Assembly (NCBI RefSeq): GCF_910592395.1
Contig: NC_088322.1
Span: forward strand, 7,623,431 to 7,687,430
Length of the DNA: 64,000 bases
DNA from: Lineus longissimus
Taxonomy: Eukaryota > Nemertea > Pilidiophora > Heteronemertea > Lineidae
Reading direction: 5' to 3'
The translations under genes and the position numbers were made by a program. The notes beneath the pieces were generated by a model that was given only the letters and a program-made list of their open reading frames with translations, was not told the DNA's origin and searched no databases. Positions 1 to 12,700 of this stretch are shown here, in pieces (positions within the stretch are counted from its first letter, which is position 1; each line of letters begins with the position of its first letter).

Positions 1-1041
1 GACAAACCTGTCCCCTACAAGTACACCTTTCTGGTAAATGGAATGTATTGTATTTTAATGGTGTGTGAAATTAAGATATGGGAAGGATTTTACAGTGAAT
101 TGATTCGATTTAGAGATTTGGGATATGCTTTCAATAAGGATTTTAGTATCAAAAGCCATACAGAGGAAGGATTTTAATGTCGGCAGCCATACAGTGGGGA
201 AAAAAACAGTTCACTATCAAAAATCTAGTTTTTTGAGTTTCTGTAAAACTGTTTTTTTTCTTTCAGCCAACACAGATAACTACATTGTAGAGGTTTTCAG
301 AGAAATTACAAAGCTTTTAATTTTTTGAAAAAGGTGTTTTCATTTCCCTGAAAAGCATCTACGGGGTGCTTATCTTTGTTGGCTGGAAAACTGAAAACCC
401 CTGAAAGGTTCTTCTAACGCTCGAAGACATCTATTTTGACGAGTGTATTGGTGTAGGTACGAATTGGGGTTGCTTGATCAGCCATCAACTTGCAATGGAT
501 TATGATATATACGTATCTCTTTCTTTTTTAAGCATTTGTTCCTTGTGGTAGACTGTACCATGTGCAATACATTCCTGCTTCATCCTGTCTATAAATGTAT
601 AAGATCAATTGGGCCTATTTGCTTCGAATGGCCAAGGATTTGGTACGTTGATGCCGATTAATAATCTTCTATCATTCATAAACTGAATAATAATTCGACT
701 CATCCATTTATGGAGATTAATGCTGAGACTCACAGCTCCAGGCAGACTGAGCAAAATATTGTAGCCTACCTTATCTTAATGGTTTTCTCTATTAAGTTCA
801 TCAACCGAATTTGAATTTGAAATTTCCAGTTGTGTAACCTTACCCTTCAATTGAGAATTTACTGATTTACAAAGCACTTGAACTAGATCTCACTTGAAGC
901 TCACCTTCTACAATTCATTTTCCATAAATCTCTATTTATAGCAAACCTATATATCTCTGCTGGAAAGCTTATGCTTTTTCTGAAAAGATAATCTCTGGAC
1001 CCAATTTTCAAACTTCCCTCTCTTTTGCGGTGTCTTTCATG
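1..1041. other. Gene-free flank, AT-rich
   Basis: No convincing exon, RNA gene or repeat boundary is visible. The only open frames are short, lack splice context and show no recognisable protein pattern. Confidence 0.4.
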
Positions 1042-1234
1042 TTAAAGGCCTATGGGTTCGTTAAATATAGATTTTTTATGAAATTTTTCATAATCTCCAA
1101 ATTCGTAAAAACGTACAAAATGTGAATTTGAGCATTGCCATTGTGTAGTTTCAGCAAATTTGTATGCAAAATAACTGAAAAGGCATTTCTATTTTCCTGG
1201 ACCACTATTAATTACTAACAGTTTACGCCTTTAA
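1042..1234. mobile_element. Small MITE-like element, relative of the 30.5 kb element
   Basis: The 5' edge reads ttaaaggcctatgggttcg and the 3' edge ends acgcctttaa, giving imperfect complementary ends. The 5' edge and the internal text (a 'ccattgtgtag' segment) resemble the better-preserved element at 30535-31012. It is probably an old non-autonomous DNA transposon copy. Its boundaries are approximate. Confidence 0.4.
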
Positions 1235-1374
1235 GTAGCCTTCAAGGTTATCGTTTGCTAATTTCAATATATACCAGTAATTATGCATAATTTAGTGATC
1301 CTTTCAAATGGCAATATTTATATTGTAATACTTTACACCACCAAAGCGCAGACCTCTTTTGATATTGTGTGAAT

Positions 1375-1960
1375 GGTGATATTTTGGCATGGTCAGTTGG
1401 ATGTTATATTTCTGATTGGTCAGTTGGATGGATGTTATATTCCAGAGACGGTCAGTGAGATGCTGTACTCCAGATTCTTTGGTTGGATGCTATGTATTTT
1501 GGATTGATCAGTTGGATGTTATAGTTTGGATTTGTTAGGTGAATGCTGTATTTTGGAGGTGATCAGCGAGATGTTACACTTAAGATTGGTCAGTTGGATG
1601 TTATATCTAAAATCGATTAGTCAATTTGATGTTATTTGGGTTGGTCAGTCGGATGTTATATTTGTAGTGGTAATGTGGATGTTTTATTTTGGATCAGTCA
1701 GTTTGATATTATATTTTGGCTTTGGCGGGTGAATGTTATATTTGCAGTGGTCATGTGGATGTTATATTTGGATTGATCATTTGGATGTTATATTTTGGAT
1801 TTTTCAGATTGCTATATTTAGATTGGTCAGTTGGATGTTGTATTTGGAATGGTCAGTTGGATGTCATCTCTGGATTGGTCGGTTGGATGAATGTTAAATT
1901 TTTGATTGGTCAAGTAAATGTCATTTTGAGGTAATCAGTGTTATGTTATATTTGAAGGTT
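1375..1960. repeat. Degenerate ~30-bp tandem repeat
   Basis: The motif ggtcagttggatgttatatt and its variants recur roughly every 28-32 bases, about 18-20 times, with heavy divergence. The open frames across it (for example 1526-1732) are by-products of the repeat. Confidence 0.75.
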
Positions 1961-3424
1961 ATCTGCATTAGGGCCAGGTTGTTGAAAACAATGTTAACTT
2001 TAACACAGTCGTTAGTCTCAACGTGAAAAGATTTAATGGGATTTACTGAAAGAGATAACGTCTTGAATGCTTCACGTAACTGTTAACACAAAGGATGAAT
2101 TTCTGCCGTTTGGGATAACGTAAATTTCATGTTTTTGAACTACCAGGTCTGTGTGCTGATATCAGGTCATTTCATGTTGGTTCTCTTGGGTTGAACGCAA
2201 CCTGCTTTATTGACATCTCGACTCCTATGCCCACTCCCGGCTGGAGTCGGGACGTCTATTCTCAGGATGGGAGTTGAGACATAGAGAATGTAATATATTC
2301 TCTATTGATTTTATATGTGACAATTCCATTTACAGACTATCATATTTTCTACCACATTGTCAGGTGTTAGTGCTAATTACTATTCTTCCATAACGAGGTG
2401 CCGTCCTGTTGTCGATTAATTAGTGCTTTTAGTAAATCACGTTGGGTTTTATGATGGTAGTTGGCATGGTAGCGTAACAAGTGGAATAGTATGGAACACG
2501 AAATTATCGTGTTTACGTGTGGAGTCACGATCAGATATTGACTAACGATAAAACAGTGAACGTCTCGCCATGAAACAATTTAATTTCTACTGGTCACTTT
2601 CGAACGGAGTGTTCCTTTTTAAAACTGTTTGCTTCACTGGAAATAAGATGGCTATTTATGCCAGGATTCCGACACTATTTTGATTTAAAAGCTAAGACTT
2701 CAAATATTTTAGTTTTGGCTTGGAACTTTTCCTCAGTTTGATGGCATGCTTTTTCAGCAGATGAAACCTTTTTGGAAATGGAGAATATAGACACTAAATG
2801 ACTGTGTTTATGTTGATAGTAGCCAACAGTGGCTAACTTACAATAATTTGGAAAACCTCTCGAAGATATAAGCTGAAAGTTATCTCTAAGACATGTTCTG
2901 CACTTTTTTGCCAGCAGTAAGAACAAATACAAATGGATTTCGGATAGGACATAAATAAAGAGCGTACAATATTGCTGGAACTTTCATGTGTTTTGTATGA
3001 ATATCTTCCCCACGCAAGGATTCCACTGCCTGATTTTAGGTTTGTGAGTTTTGATCACGAGTACAAGAATTGATGATGTGACTCTTAGTGGGATCGCAGA
3101 ATCTAACGGTGCTATATGACTTCTATCAGAGATGACTGTAGTCTTTGCTGGACTGGAATTTGGTGCTCAGTGCAATTTGTTGCAAACCATAACAGAGTTT
3201 TCATGTCCGAATTCTGTAACTGTGAAAGAGAGAGAGATTATGAAAGGTTAACAACAACATAACAATCCGCCAAACACCGTCAAAGTATTTGCTTGAAAAT
3301 AGAAAAATAGAAGTAAATAATCGCCTTTGGAACAATTTCCTTTCTGAAAATGGACTGGTGATTACTTTCAATGACGGAGTGTCTGGATTGCATTTGGAGA
3401 CAATACTGACTGTATAGGATCAAG
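1961..3424. other. Gene-free stretch upstream of the large gene
   Basis: I see no exon with matching splice sites and no sharp repeat boundary. A non-coding 5' UTR exon of the downstream gene could lie here, but nothing in the sequence marks one. Confidence 0.35.
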
Positions 3425-3643
3425 AACCAATGCTTCGTTCAGAACATTTGATTGAGGACTAATCAGAATAGATGACTAATCAGAATACATTATCTGATAG
3501 TATTTCGATATATTTCATTGGATAGAATAGTGAACCAATGAGAATGTTTAACTAATTTCATTGGATGAGTGCGCCATCCAATCACACTGCCTGGATTTAT
3601 TTTGTGCGATTATTTGATTGGCTGAGAGCTATAACCAATCAAA
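3425..3643 (+). promoter_or_regulatory. CCAAT-rich putative promoter / 5' flank
   Basis: CCAAT or its complement ATTGG occurs repeatedly in about 220 bases just before the first coding exon (near 3431, 3521, 3535, 3569, 3584, 3617 and 3635). Such clusters can bind NF-Y in TATA-less promoters. The density is visible; the function is inferred. The last box is only a few bases from the ATG, so not all of these can be upstream of the transcription start. Confidence 0.3.
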
Positions 3644-3751
3644 ATGATGTCGAAACCGAAAAAGAAGAAACTAAACATGTTGGATCTCGTCCAAAAGATG
3701 AGGTGGCGAGAAATGAAAGCGGACAAGTCTCGGCCTGATTATGATCCTCAG
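3644..3751 (+). CDS. KIAA2012-like: Large gene coding exon 1 (start)
   Basis: Encodes 36 residues beginning MMSKPKKKKLNML, a basic N-terminus. It ends at phase 0 at the consensus donor cag|gtaagc. An upstream in-frame stop supports the ATG at 3644. Confidence 0.7.
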
Positions 3752-6700
3752 GTAAGCTTGGGCAAGACACTTAAATCACTTTTATGGATTTGCAAAAGAT
3801 GACCATTGATATTTTTTAATATCAATTTTGTAGACAAATCTGTCAATTCTGGCAGATGTTCTGATTTCCAATGAAGGCCTCTTCATTCATATGCCTCATT
3901 TTAATGGTCACCATGACTTCAGCCCCCCCCCAAAAAAAATTGAAATTAGTTTCTTATGATATGTTGTTCATTGATGGCATGAAACACTGTATCACTATGA
4001 AGATGCTCAATATGGGCCATCAAGTAGCCAATCATATAAATCATGTAGGCCCAAACACTGATTATTTAGAATCTAAATATTTCTTCAAGGTACACGTTAT
4101 GAATTGACAACTTAAAGCTGAAGCTTCAATGGAATTTTAGGGATAAAGTTTACTACACTGCTTAAAACAGCTCAATACTCCTCAAAGATTAAGCCCTCCA
4201 TACAATATTTAACTGAACTGTTTAAATTGAGGGAATTCCTTTAAATAGTTACTCTGTAATACAGGTCAATCTCTACAGGAAATGGAAGGTAGGTCACTGG
4301 CTAATGCTTTAACATGTTTACAGAGAACTGGTTTGGAGAAAAAGTTTAAACTGGTTTAGAGAACAAGTGTAAACTGGTTTTGAGAACAACTTGAAATTGG
4401 TTTATAGAACAAGCTTCTATAATAGCCATTCCAATTACAGCTTAAGTGTGCAGCTTTTCTCGCCCTCTTTGGGTCCAGGGTAACACTAACGGTATGTAAT
4501 TCCTGTTGTATCTCTGGAAATTCTATATTTCCGATCTTCTTTCCTGTGATCATTTTCTAAATCTCAACTTGCTTGCCCTGAATTGATTATACATCATTTT
4601 CTATGATAATTTTGGCTAGTCTTATTCTAAGAACTGCTTGTTTTCATTACGATGTTTCAGCTCAACTCTTTGCCAGCTCTCTTAAATTTCCAGGCATTAT
4701 TTTCAATGGTTTCCAATCCTACTGCCTGAATCGCCCTGGGGAATAAAATCATGTTGCCCAATTTTGAAAATGAGAATTTTTTTGTTGCAGCATGCAACAT
4801 ACAATATTACATCTGACATCAGACAAAAGTTTCTAGTGGCTGTTGCAGGTGCCAGCGATAAAGTTTGGTAGTCCTTATTTATCATCATATCACTAACCGT
4901 TGCAAATTAGAAAAAAAAATCAGGCTTGCGGGGCACTTTAGAATCATGAAATGCGATGAAGTCAATATGTATTGCACGCCATGAGGTGTGAAAAATGTCT
5001 GACAAAATACGATGGCAGACATTTTTTTGACTGAATGCCACAGTAATGTGGCCAGCAATTTGTTTTGGTAGAATGCAACAGCAGTATGACAGACCATTCA
5101 TTTCGACGGAATGCCACAGCCATGTGGCAGGGTAGTCATTTCGACAAAATACCACAGCAGAATGGCGAGCCATCCATTTCAATAGAATGCCACGGCAGTA
5201 TGACAGGCCATCGGCTTTAACAAAATGCCTCAGCAATATGTCAGCCACTAATTTAAATAACACCACAGATTATGACACGCCATTTTGTTCTCCAGGGTGT
5301 TGTGTGTTGTTTGTTTTAATAGCATGATGAGAATGGTCATATCACACGCTTGTGTTGGTGTTTGTGGTGCACTTTTGTGTGCTTTCATCCAATTATTTCA
5401 GGTACATGTATAGGGATCGATAATTTAGTTCCCTTCCAACTTGAAAAAGGGGAATTGTGGCACATTTCCATACCATATTCAAATTTCACGGAATGGCACG
5501 GCACGCCAAACATTAACAAGCCTGAAATGACTGGGAAAAGTTATTAATATTTTGCTTCGTACTTTGTCATGCTTTGTCCTGTCAAAATAAGCATTTTTAT
5601 ATTCCTTGGACTTTGGAGTTTGAAATAGATGAAGTATAAACACTTGGTTAAAATGTTGTTATAATGGAATGTTGAGACAGGTAACCCTTTCCCCGCTCTT
5701 ATATCACCCCCCCCCCCCCCTCGTATTCAAGTTCTCCACTCATCATCTCCAATATTTTTGTCTCCAGAGTCTTCTGAACACAACAAATACCGACGCCCCT
5801 GTTCACAAAGAGAGGGCGACTACAAAACCTAGGAAATTGGATGTTGGCTCGATTCCCGAGACTGGAAATGATTCAAGGAGTTCACGATATGGTGGATCAT
5901 TTAAGGGTGCCGCATTGAGGGGGAGCGTGCCCTTGGATAAAAGGAGCACCGTGTCGGATAAGTCTAAAGGTGAGTGCTCCCCTCTAGTGATTGCTCTTTC
6001 AGTGTTACCTCAGCTCAACACGGATATGTTTTCTTGTCTTAGGATTATGAATGAATGACCCTTAACGATGTTCAATTTGATTAAATTGAACCCTTTAAAC
6101 CTCAGATAATGTTAACATAGGTGTAGAATCACCTTTTTCACACCATAAAGCTCTCAAGGGTCTGACCTTGACGTCACTAGGTTTACTATTAATGCATCTC
6201 CTGACCCAGTGTTCATGACCTTAACCTTTCAGATTCTTACCAGAGTTGGGCCATAGACAAAGATCAGTTCAGTCCGGAGATCACGCGGTCAACCCATTCC
6301 CTTCCACCAGTGGCCTCGACACATGGTCTTTCGCCAATTAAGGATGTTGACGTTCCGCCAACGAGGGAATCTGGTGTACCAGTGCTGCCACCTATTGAGG
6401 GTGAATATAAATTATGGCTCATTGTGCAAATTTGATGGCGTAAAAATAGAAACATTTTCTCTCGACATTTTTATGATCTCATCGCTTTAGTTGAGCAATT
6501 CTCAAACCCTCCAAGTGTTGTGTTTATACTTCTAAATGTTTTTCTTCTAATCTAGCTGTTTTATCCACACATTTATTTCCATCCCCTGAACAAATAATTC
6601 TCGGCTTTGAATTTTGCCTCTGCTGGAATTTTGTCGAAAATTCAAGACAAGTGACATCCAGTTAATTCAACAGCCCGCCATACTCACTATAAACATTTTG

Positions 6701-9700
6701 GCTGGTCCAGAAATCTTCTTCCCCATCTGAATATTTTGCCTTCTTCCCACATTAACCATGTTCCCTGAGTGAAGAGGTTTTCTTTCCGTTAAAGAATTGT
6801 TGGAATACCTACCAATAACCAGATTTTACATTTTTTTGCACATTTTTGCTTGTTTTTTATATCATGCACATTTGGCATAAAATCTTGACAATTTTTCTCC
6901 CAGGGATGTACCAACTTGATGCACCACCCATTCAAATTGAGCCCCCTACCCCCCAAGCTACTACCCTTTCAGGGACCCAACTGGCGAGGGGGGATGGAGT
7001 GCCAAGCCCCACGTCCGAGGCCCACGATGATGATGACCAGTCCTGGGCAGGTAAGAACGGAGAAGGTGCACTAGATATCAAAGCCTTTAGATTACACACC
7101 CAAGAAGTCAGTTTCCCCACACCATGAGAAGGTTTTCCACACTTAATGTGTTGGAGATTTCCCAACACTATGTGAAACTTTCCATAAATAAGGAGTTCTC
7201 GAGTTTTCACATGCAGTTGAAAGATTCAAGCATTTCCTCTAAGTACAGTAAGTGTAGCATTATGGTATCTCGTCTGGAGTCCAAAGTGTCCAAACAATTA
7301 AGATACCAAAGAAGTTCGATCAGCCATGTCAAAATTAGTTCTAAATATATTACATGTATATCCTATATCACTTCTGTTTGAAGATGGGACACAAACAAAT
7401 TTTAAACTCGTTTTTTTTCAGACGCAAATCACACTCCCCAAACTCTAGGTCTCAGTTGGGGTCTGGGTTTTTTTGTGCTTGATCTACGCCATTCAGAAAC
7501 AGAAAGTTATGTAGGTCATCGCCACCAAGATGTTGAGTAAAAAGAGCCTGAACTTTCAGAACTTTTCTGCTTGCTTCAACTCGTAAACTGCCACCAGAAA
7601 GCATAGACATGATTTTTAAAGATTTCAATCTCTAAACTGTTTGGTAGTGTTGGATTGATCTCAGGATAAGCCCCCGAGTGATTATTTTTTCAACACAAGT
7701 TCAAATAAAATATCCTCAGCTAAAAAAAGATACTTTCCCTAATTGAGAGCTGGTTTCCTCCAACCTCATCAATATTCAAGTGCCGGTGTTGTCTCACCAT
7801 TTCTTCAAGGCTCTTTCTATGTTGTGGTAGGCTTTAGCTTCGCTATGCACAAACATGTTGTACAGATCTCAACTCATACTCTTCCTTTGCCCCACACAGC
7901 CTGTCAAAGGTCAGGTGTTCCCATTAAAATCATATTTAAATCGTATTCTTTGGTACGTTTGCAGATAGATAGATAATAAATGATACATAAACTAAATGAT
8001 TGGTGAAAAAAATCCCTACGTCTTCATAAATAAGTGGTCTTGTAATAGCGTACATTTCAAGGATTGTAGGTCCCTGGTAGCGTACCTGGGGATAGAAAAA
8101 ACGTGACGTAGCCGAAAATCACCACCTGGATTTCCCTACCTCCTTTTTTTATATCGAAAGCTTTAATGGGGTCTTTGGGATTTTTCCAGGGACTGATGTT
8201 TCGGAGGCACCCTGGGGACAGACATCGGATGATGAGGATAGAGGAAAAAGACACACGGGGAGTAAGAAGGGGTCAACACACAGTCTACCAGTCTCAGATA
8301 GAAGTGAGTCATTGGGTGAAATTTGAGTAATAAATGACTCGACCATAGCATATCAATTAAAAAAAATGTTAAGCCTCGTTTTGTTGGCAGTTGCTGTTGG
8401 TGTCACAAGTACTGCCAAGTCTAAATTTGATGGCAAATATTTAATAGGAGCCCTTTTGGAACAGAAATTAATACCTCGTTGTGGTCCTTGTTTAATCAAG
8501 ACCAGTCTGGTAGACCTCAAATTATGTTTTCAAGAAAAAAATCTCAACTTGCAACCCGAGTTTCAGTCTGCATTTTCGGTCTACCCAGAGAAGACAACAA
8601 AGCCCCGTCAGCTTCAACTGAATTAATCCATGTCCTCCAGTTTGTCTTACTCTGCAAGCCTTTTGTTCTGCGTGCATAATATTACGTTACGTAATGTATG
8701 TCACGTTGAGTAACTTGTGACTGAGGAATTGACAGCCTTATGAAGTTAACATCCAGAGACTCCTCGTTTAAGTTATCATTCCTAACCATTTCTAGGTGGT
8801 GGCTTCACCCTTGTAGGCCATGCTGTTCACAGCAGCACGGAAAGTCTCAGCCAGTCTTCCAGCATCAAATCCTTCCAGATGAATTTAGACGACGGGTTGC
8901 GCACGGACCGATCGTCACAACGGGGTCAACAATCTCAGCGCTCAAGGTCGAAGTCCAAGTCGCCGTCAACGTCACCTGCTAGAACAGAAAGTATGATATT
9001 TGTTTGATGGCTCTGTCTTTTTTGTCTGTGCATAATGGTAGAGTGGTCAGCCCCCTTGACCGCCAATCAACAATCAGTCGTGCTGCGTCAGACTCTATCA
9101 TGTCTTCCAAAGAAGGGAGCACTATGTTCCTAGACACATGATCAGGGGACTTCAGGAATGCGAGATAACTTGGAACCTGCTTTGCCGCAGATTTTGATTC
9201 TCCAGGGTAAAACTTTGAAGAGTGAAAGATTTCTTTTATCTGTGTTCATTATTTGACGCTAATCACGAACAGAGAATACTCAAAAGACGCCTGGGTGGCA
9301 GTACTGTTAACCAGAAAAAGTTAGCCGCCATTTTATTTTGCAGTTTTGTGAAATTGCAACGTTTGTAAAGGCCTACTTTTAATTTAGGCTTTTGACAACC
9401 TGTAACAGTATTATTTCACTCAGACTTTCTTTTTCGCAGCGAATGCAAAAACAAAAGGCACATGCATGTTTATGGGTTTACAGTATTGTATGTATGTTTT
9501 GCCTCCGTGTTTCAGCGAGCAGTAAACAAGGATCAGATACTAGTCGCAGAAAAGGTAGTCTAATAATGGGACCAGGAGGAGATGTCATACCGATAGGGGG
9601 CGCTGCACAAATGGCGGAGAGACCGGAGCCAAGAGGTAAAAGAGAATACACAATAATTCTATCAAGTTTTTGCTAAGGGTTCTTTTGCTTAGCATTAATC

Positions 9701-12700
9701 TGTGCTTGGTGAAGTTTTGAGAAGTTCACTATTTGGCTTTTTTCCCACGTGGCTCTCTTCTTAGCTTTTCTGTCGGTAGACTTCTTTTGCTGAAAATTGC
9801 ACTGTTTGATGAAGGCGCTCTGCCAACATGGTGCAGCCTTAGCACATGTACATGTAGTGTGTCTCATTCAAGCACAATTATCTATTGGTGCTTGTGCTCA
9901 ACATTGGCCACCTGGGTCAACTTTACTCTGCCTTAGTGGCTTTTGTAGTTTTCTTCTCAAGGCTTGTGTTAATTCGTCATCTTTAGCAGAATTACTTTTC
10001 TTACACTCAGCAAGTGCTATAGAATCACTTTTTTGGTGTCATTTTGATGTGTTGAAAAAAAATTAAGTTGAGAGCCGAGCGTCAACTGGGACATAAAAAG
10101 CTCTATAAACATAATTGGGTAATTCAAAATGTAAAGTTAGTAGGAGAAAACTGGGGACCTGGATGAAAAACACTATTAAGAGAATTGTCCTCATCACATG
10201 ATTATACCAGGACCGACCGGGAATCAAACCTGGAACCTCAGAGATGACACTGATGTTTCTACTGCGCCACTCTGACTGACAAATCAACTAATTGGGTCCA
10301 ACTGCTCAAAGTCTTTTTTGAAAATCCTATTCAAAATTCTTTTGGGTTTTTATTTCTTGAAATAACATTGAAAAACCCGGCAAAAAAATTATAAAGAAAT
10401 ATACAATATAAGACTAAAAAAGTGATTTTACAGTCTTCATCTAGGTGTGCATTGGTTTCTGCTGTGTTGCTTTTAGTTCGTTCTTCTAGTAGCGCCCTCT
10501 ATGTGTGTTACAGATGGTGAATCGGTATACTCTGAGGAGACCGAAACAGCCGGCTGGCGAAGCTCTAGCCGTAGCCTGCCGGAGCACATCAAGGAGTCGG
10601 AAACACGCTACGGACCACGAGGTAATCTTTTTCTCAAAAATAACTGATTTTTTAAGGCAAATTATTCGAGATCACAAGTGTTTGTTTGTGACCCAGCCAT
10701 GATTACAATGTAAATGTCCTTATGCCTGTTTTACAGTGATGATCTAGCTACTGCTTCGATAAGTGTATTCTCTTGGCTCGTTTATTTATTTCTGGCGATA
10801 TGCAACTGGTTTGCCTTAAAACAGATCACATATGTGTTGTTTGTTTGAAGGGGAGCTTAATTTGTGCAATTTTAATCTGGCCCACTTCAGCTCCTGTCTT
10901 TATTTCCCCTTTGATTCCTACCACGTTGTGAAATTTTCTGATATCTTTACATTTATTCCCAAGATTTCCTTTAAATCCTATCACTTTGTTAAATTTTCTG
11001 ATATTATTTGATTCCCAAGATTTCCTTTGAATCCTAACACTTCGTAAAATTTTCTGATATTATTTCCTTTATTCCCAAGATTTTCTATATAAACGCTATT
11101 TCTTCGTTAAATTTCTGATATTATTTCATTTATTCTCAAGTTTCCTTTGAATCCTATCACTGCGTTAAATTTTCTGATATTATTTCATTGATTCCCAAGA
11201 TTTCCTTTGAATCCCATCACTTTGTTAAATTTTCTGATATCATTACATTTATTCCCAAGATTTCCTTTAAATCCTATCACTTTGATAAACTTTCTGATAT
11301 TATTTCACTGATTCCCAAGATTTCCTTTGAATCCTATCACTTCGTTATATTTTCTGATATTATTTCCTTTATTCCCAAGATTTTCTATAAACGCTATTTC
11401 TTCGTTAAATTTCTGATATTATTTCATTCATTCCCAAGATTTTCTTTAAACCCCATTTCTTCGTTAAATTTCTAATATTATTTCATTTATTCCCAGGATT
11501 TCATTTGAATCCTATCATTGTGTTAAATTTTCTGATATTATTTCATTGATTCCCAGGATTTCCTTTGAATCCTATCATTGCGTTAAATTTTCTGATATTA
11601 TTTCATTTATTCCCAATATTTTCTTTAAACCCCATTTCTTCGTTAAATTTCTGATATTATTTCATTTATTCCCAGGATTTCCTTTGAATCCCATCATTGT
11701 GTTAAATTTTCTGATATTATTTCATTGATTCCCAGGATTTCCTTTGAATCCTATCACTGCGTTAAATTTTCTGATATTATTTCATTGATTCCCAGGATTT
11801 CCTTTGAATCCTATCACTGCGTTAAATTTTCTGATATTATTTCATTTATTCCCAGGATTTCCTTTGAATCCCATCATTGTGTTAATTTTTCTGATATTAT
11901 TTCATTGATTCCCAGGATTTCCTTTGAATCCTATCACTGCGTTAAATTTTCTGATATTATTTCATTGATTCCCAAGATTTCCTCTGAATCCTATCACTGC
12001 GTAAATTTTCTGATATTATTTCATTTATTCCCAATATTTTCTTTAAACCCCATTTCTTCGTTAAATTTCTGATATTATTTCATTTATTCCCAGGATTTCC
12101 TTTGAATCCTATCATTGTGTTAAATTTTCTGATATTATTTCATTGATTCCCAGGATTTCCTTTGAATCCTATCACTTCGTTAAATTTTATGATATCATTT
12201 CATGCATTCTCAAGATTTCCTTTAAATCTTATCACTTTGTGAAATTTCCTGATAATCTTTCATTGATTTCTAAGACTTTGAAGATGATGCATCAGTTATC
12301 TCCGGGTACAGTGAGATATTCGTGTTTTCCAACTCGTTACCTCCAAGCCTCCATTCAGAGGACTTGGATGTATTTCTACAAGGTGGGACTTTCTACGCTG
12401 GTTATCCGCATGGGGCCTGGTTTTAAAATGCAGATGTAATAGTGTTCTCCACAGTCATTAACTTTTTATCAAGGTGGTACAATCATAGCCTCGGTGTACA
12501 TAGATAGACATGTTCTGCCAGCTGGTTTTTTGCTGTTTGGGCTATAATTGAATCATGGTTATAAGTGTACCACTTTACCTTACACGTCAAAACATATTTA
12601 CAAAAAAAGCTTATTTGCTTTTACAATTTTATACCACTGCATTTCAAATAGTGATTGCCTGAAGAAACTAATATACTCAACGGAACTTGAATATTTTTAA

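Noticed and set aside
10206-10280. Functional tRNA gene on the - strand
   Set aside because: A and B boxes are present, but the acceptor stem does not pair well and two relatives share the downstream body, so it is a SINE.
11188-12439. FSDIISFIPRISF-type repeat ORFs
   Set aside because: The 60-bp minisatellite has a length divisible by three and so keeps frames open.
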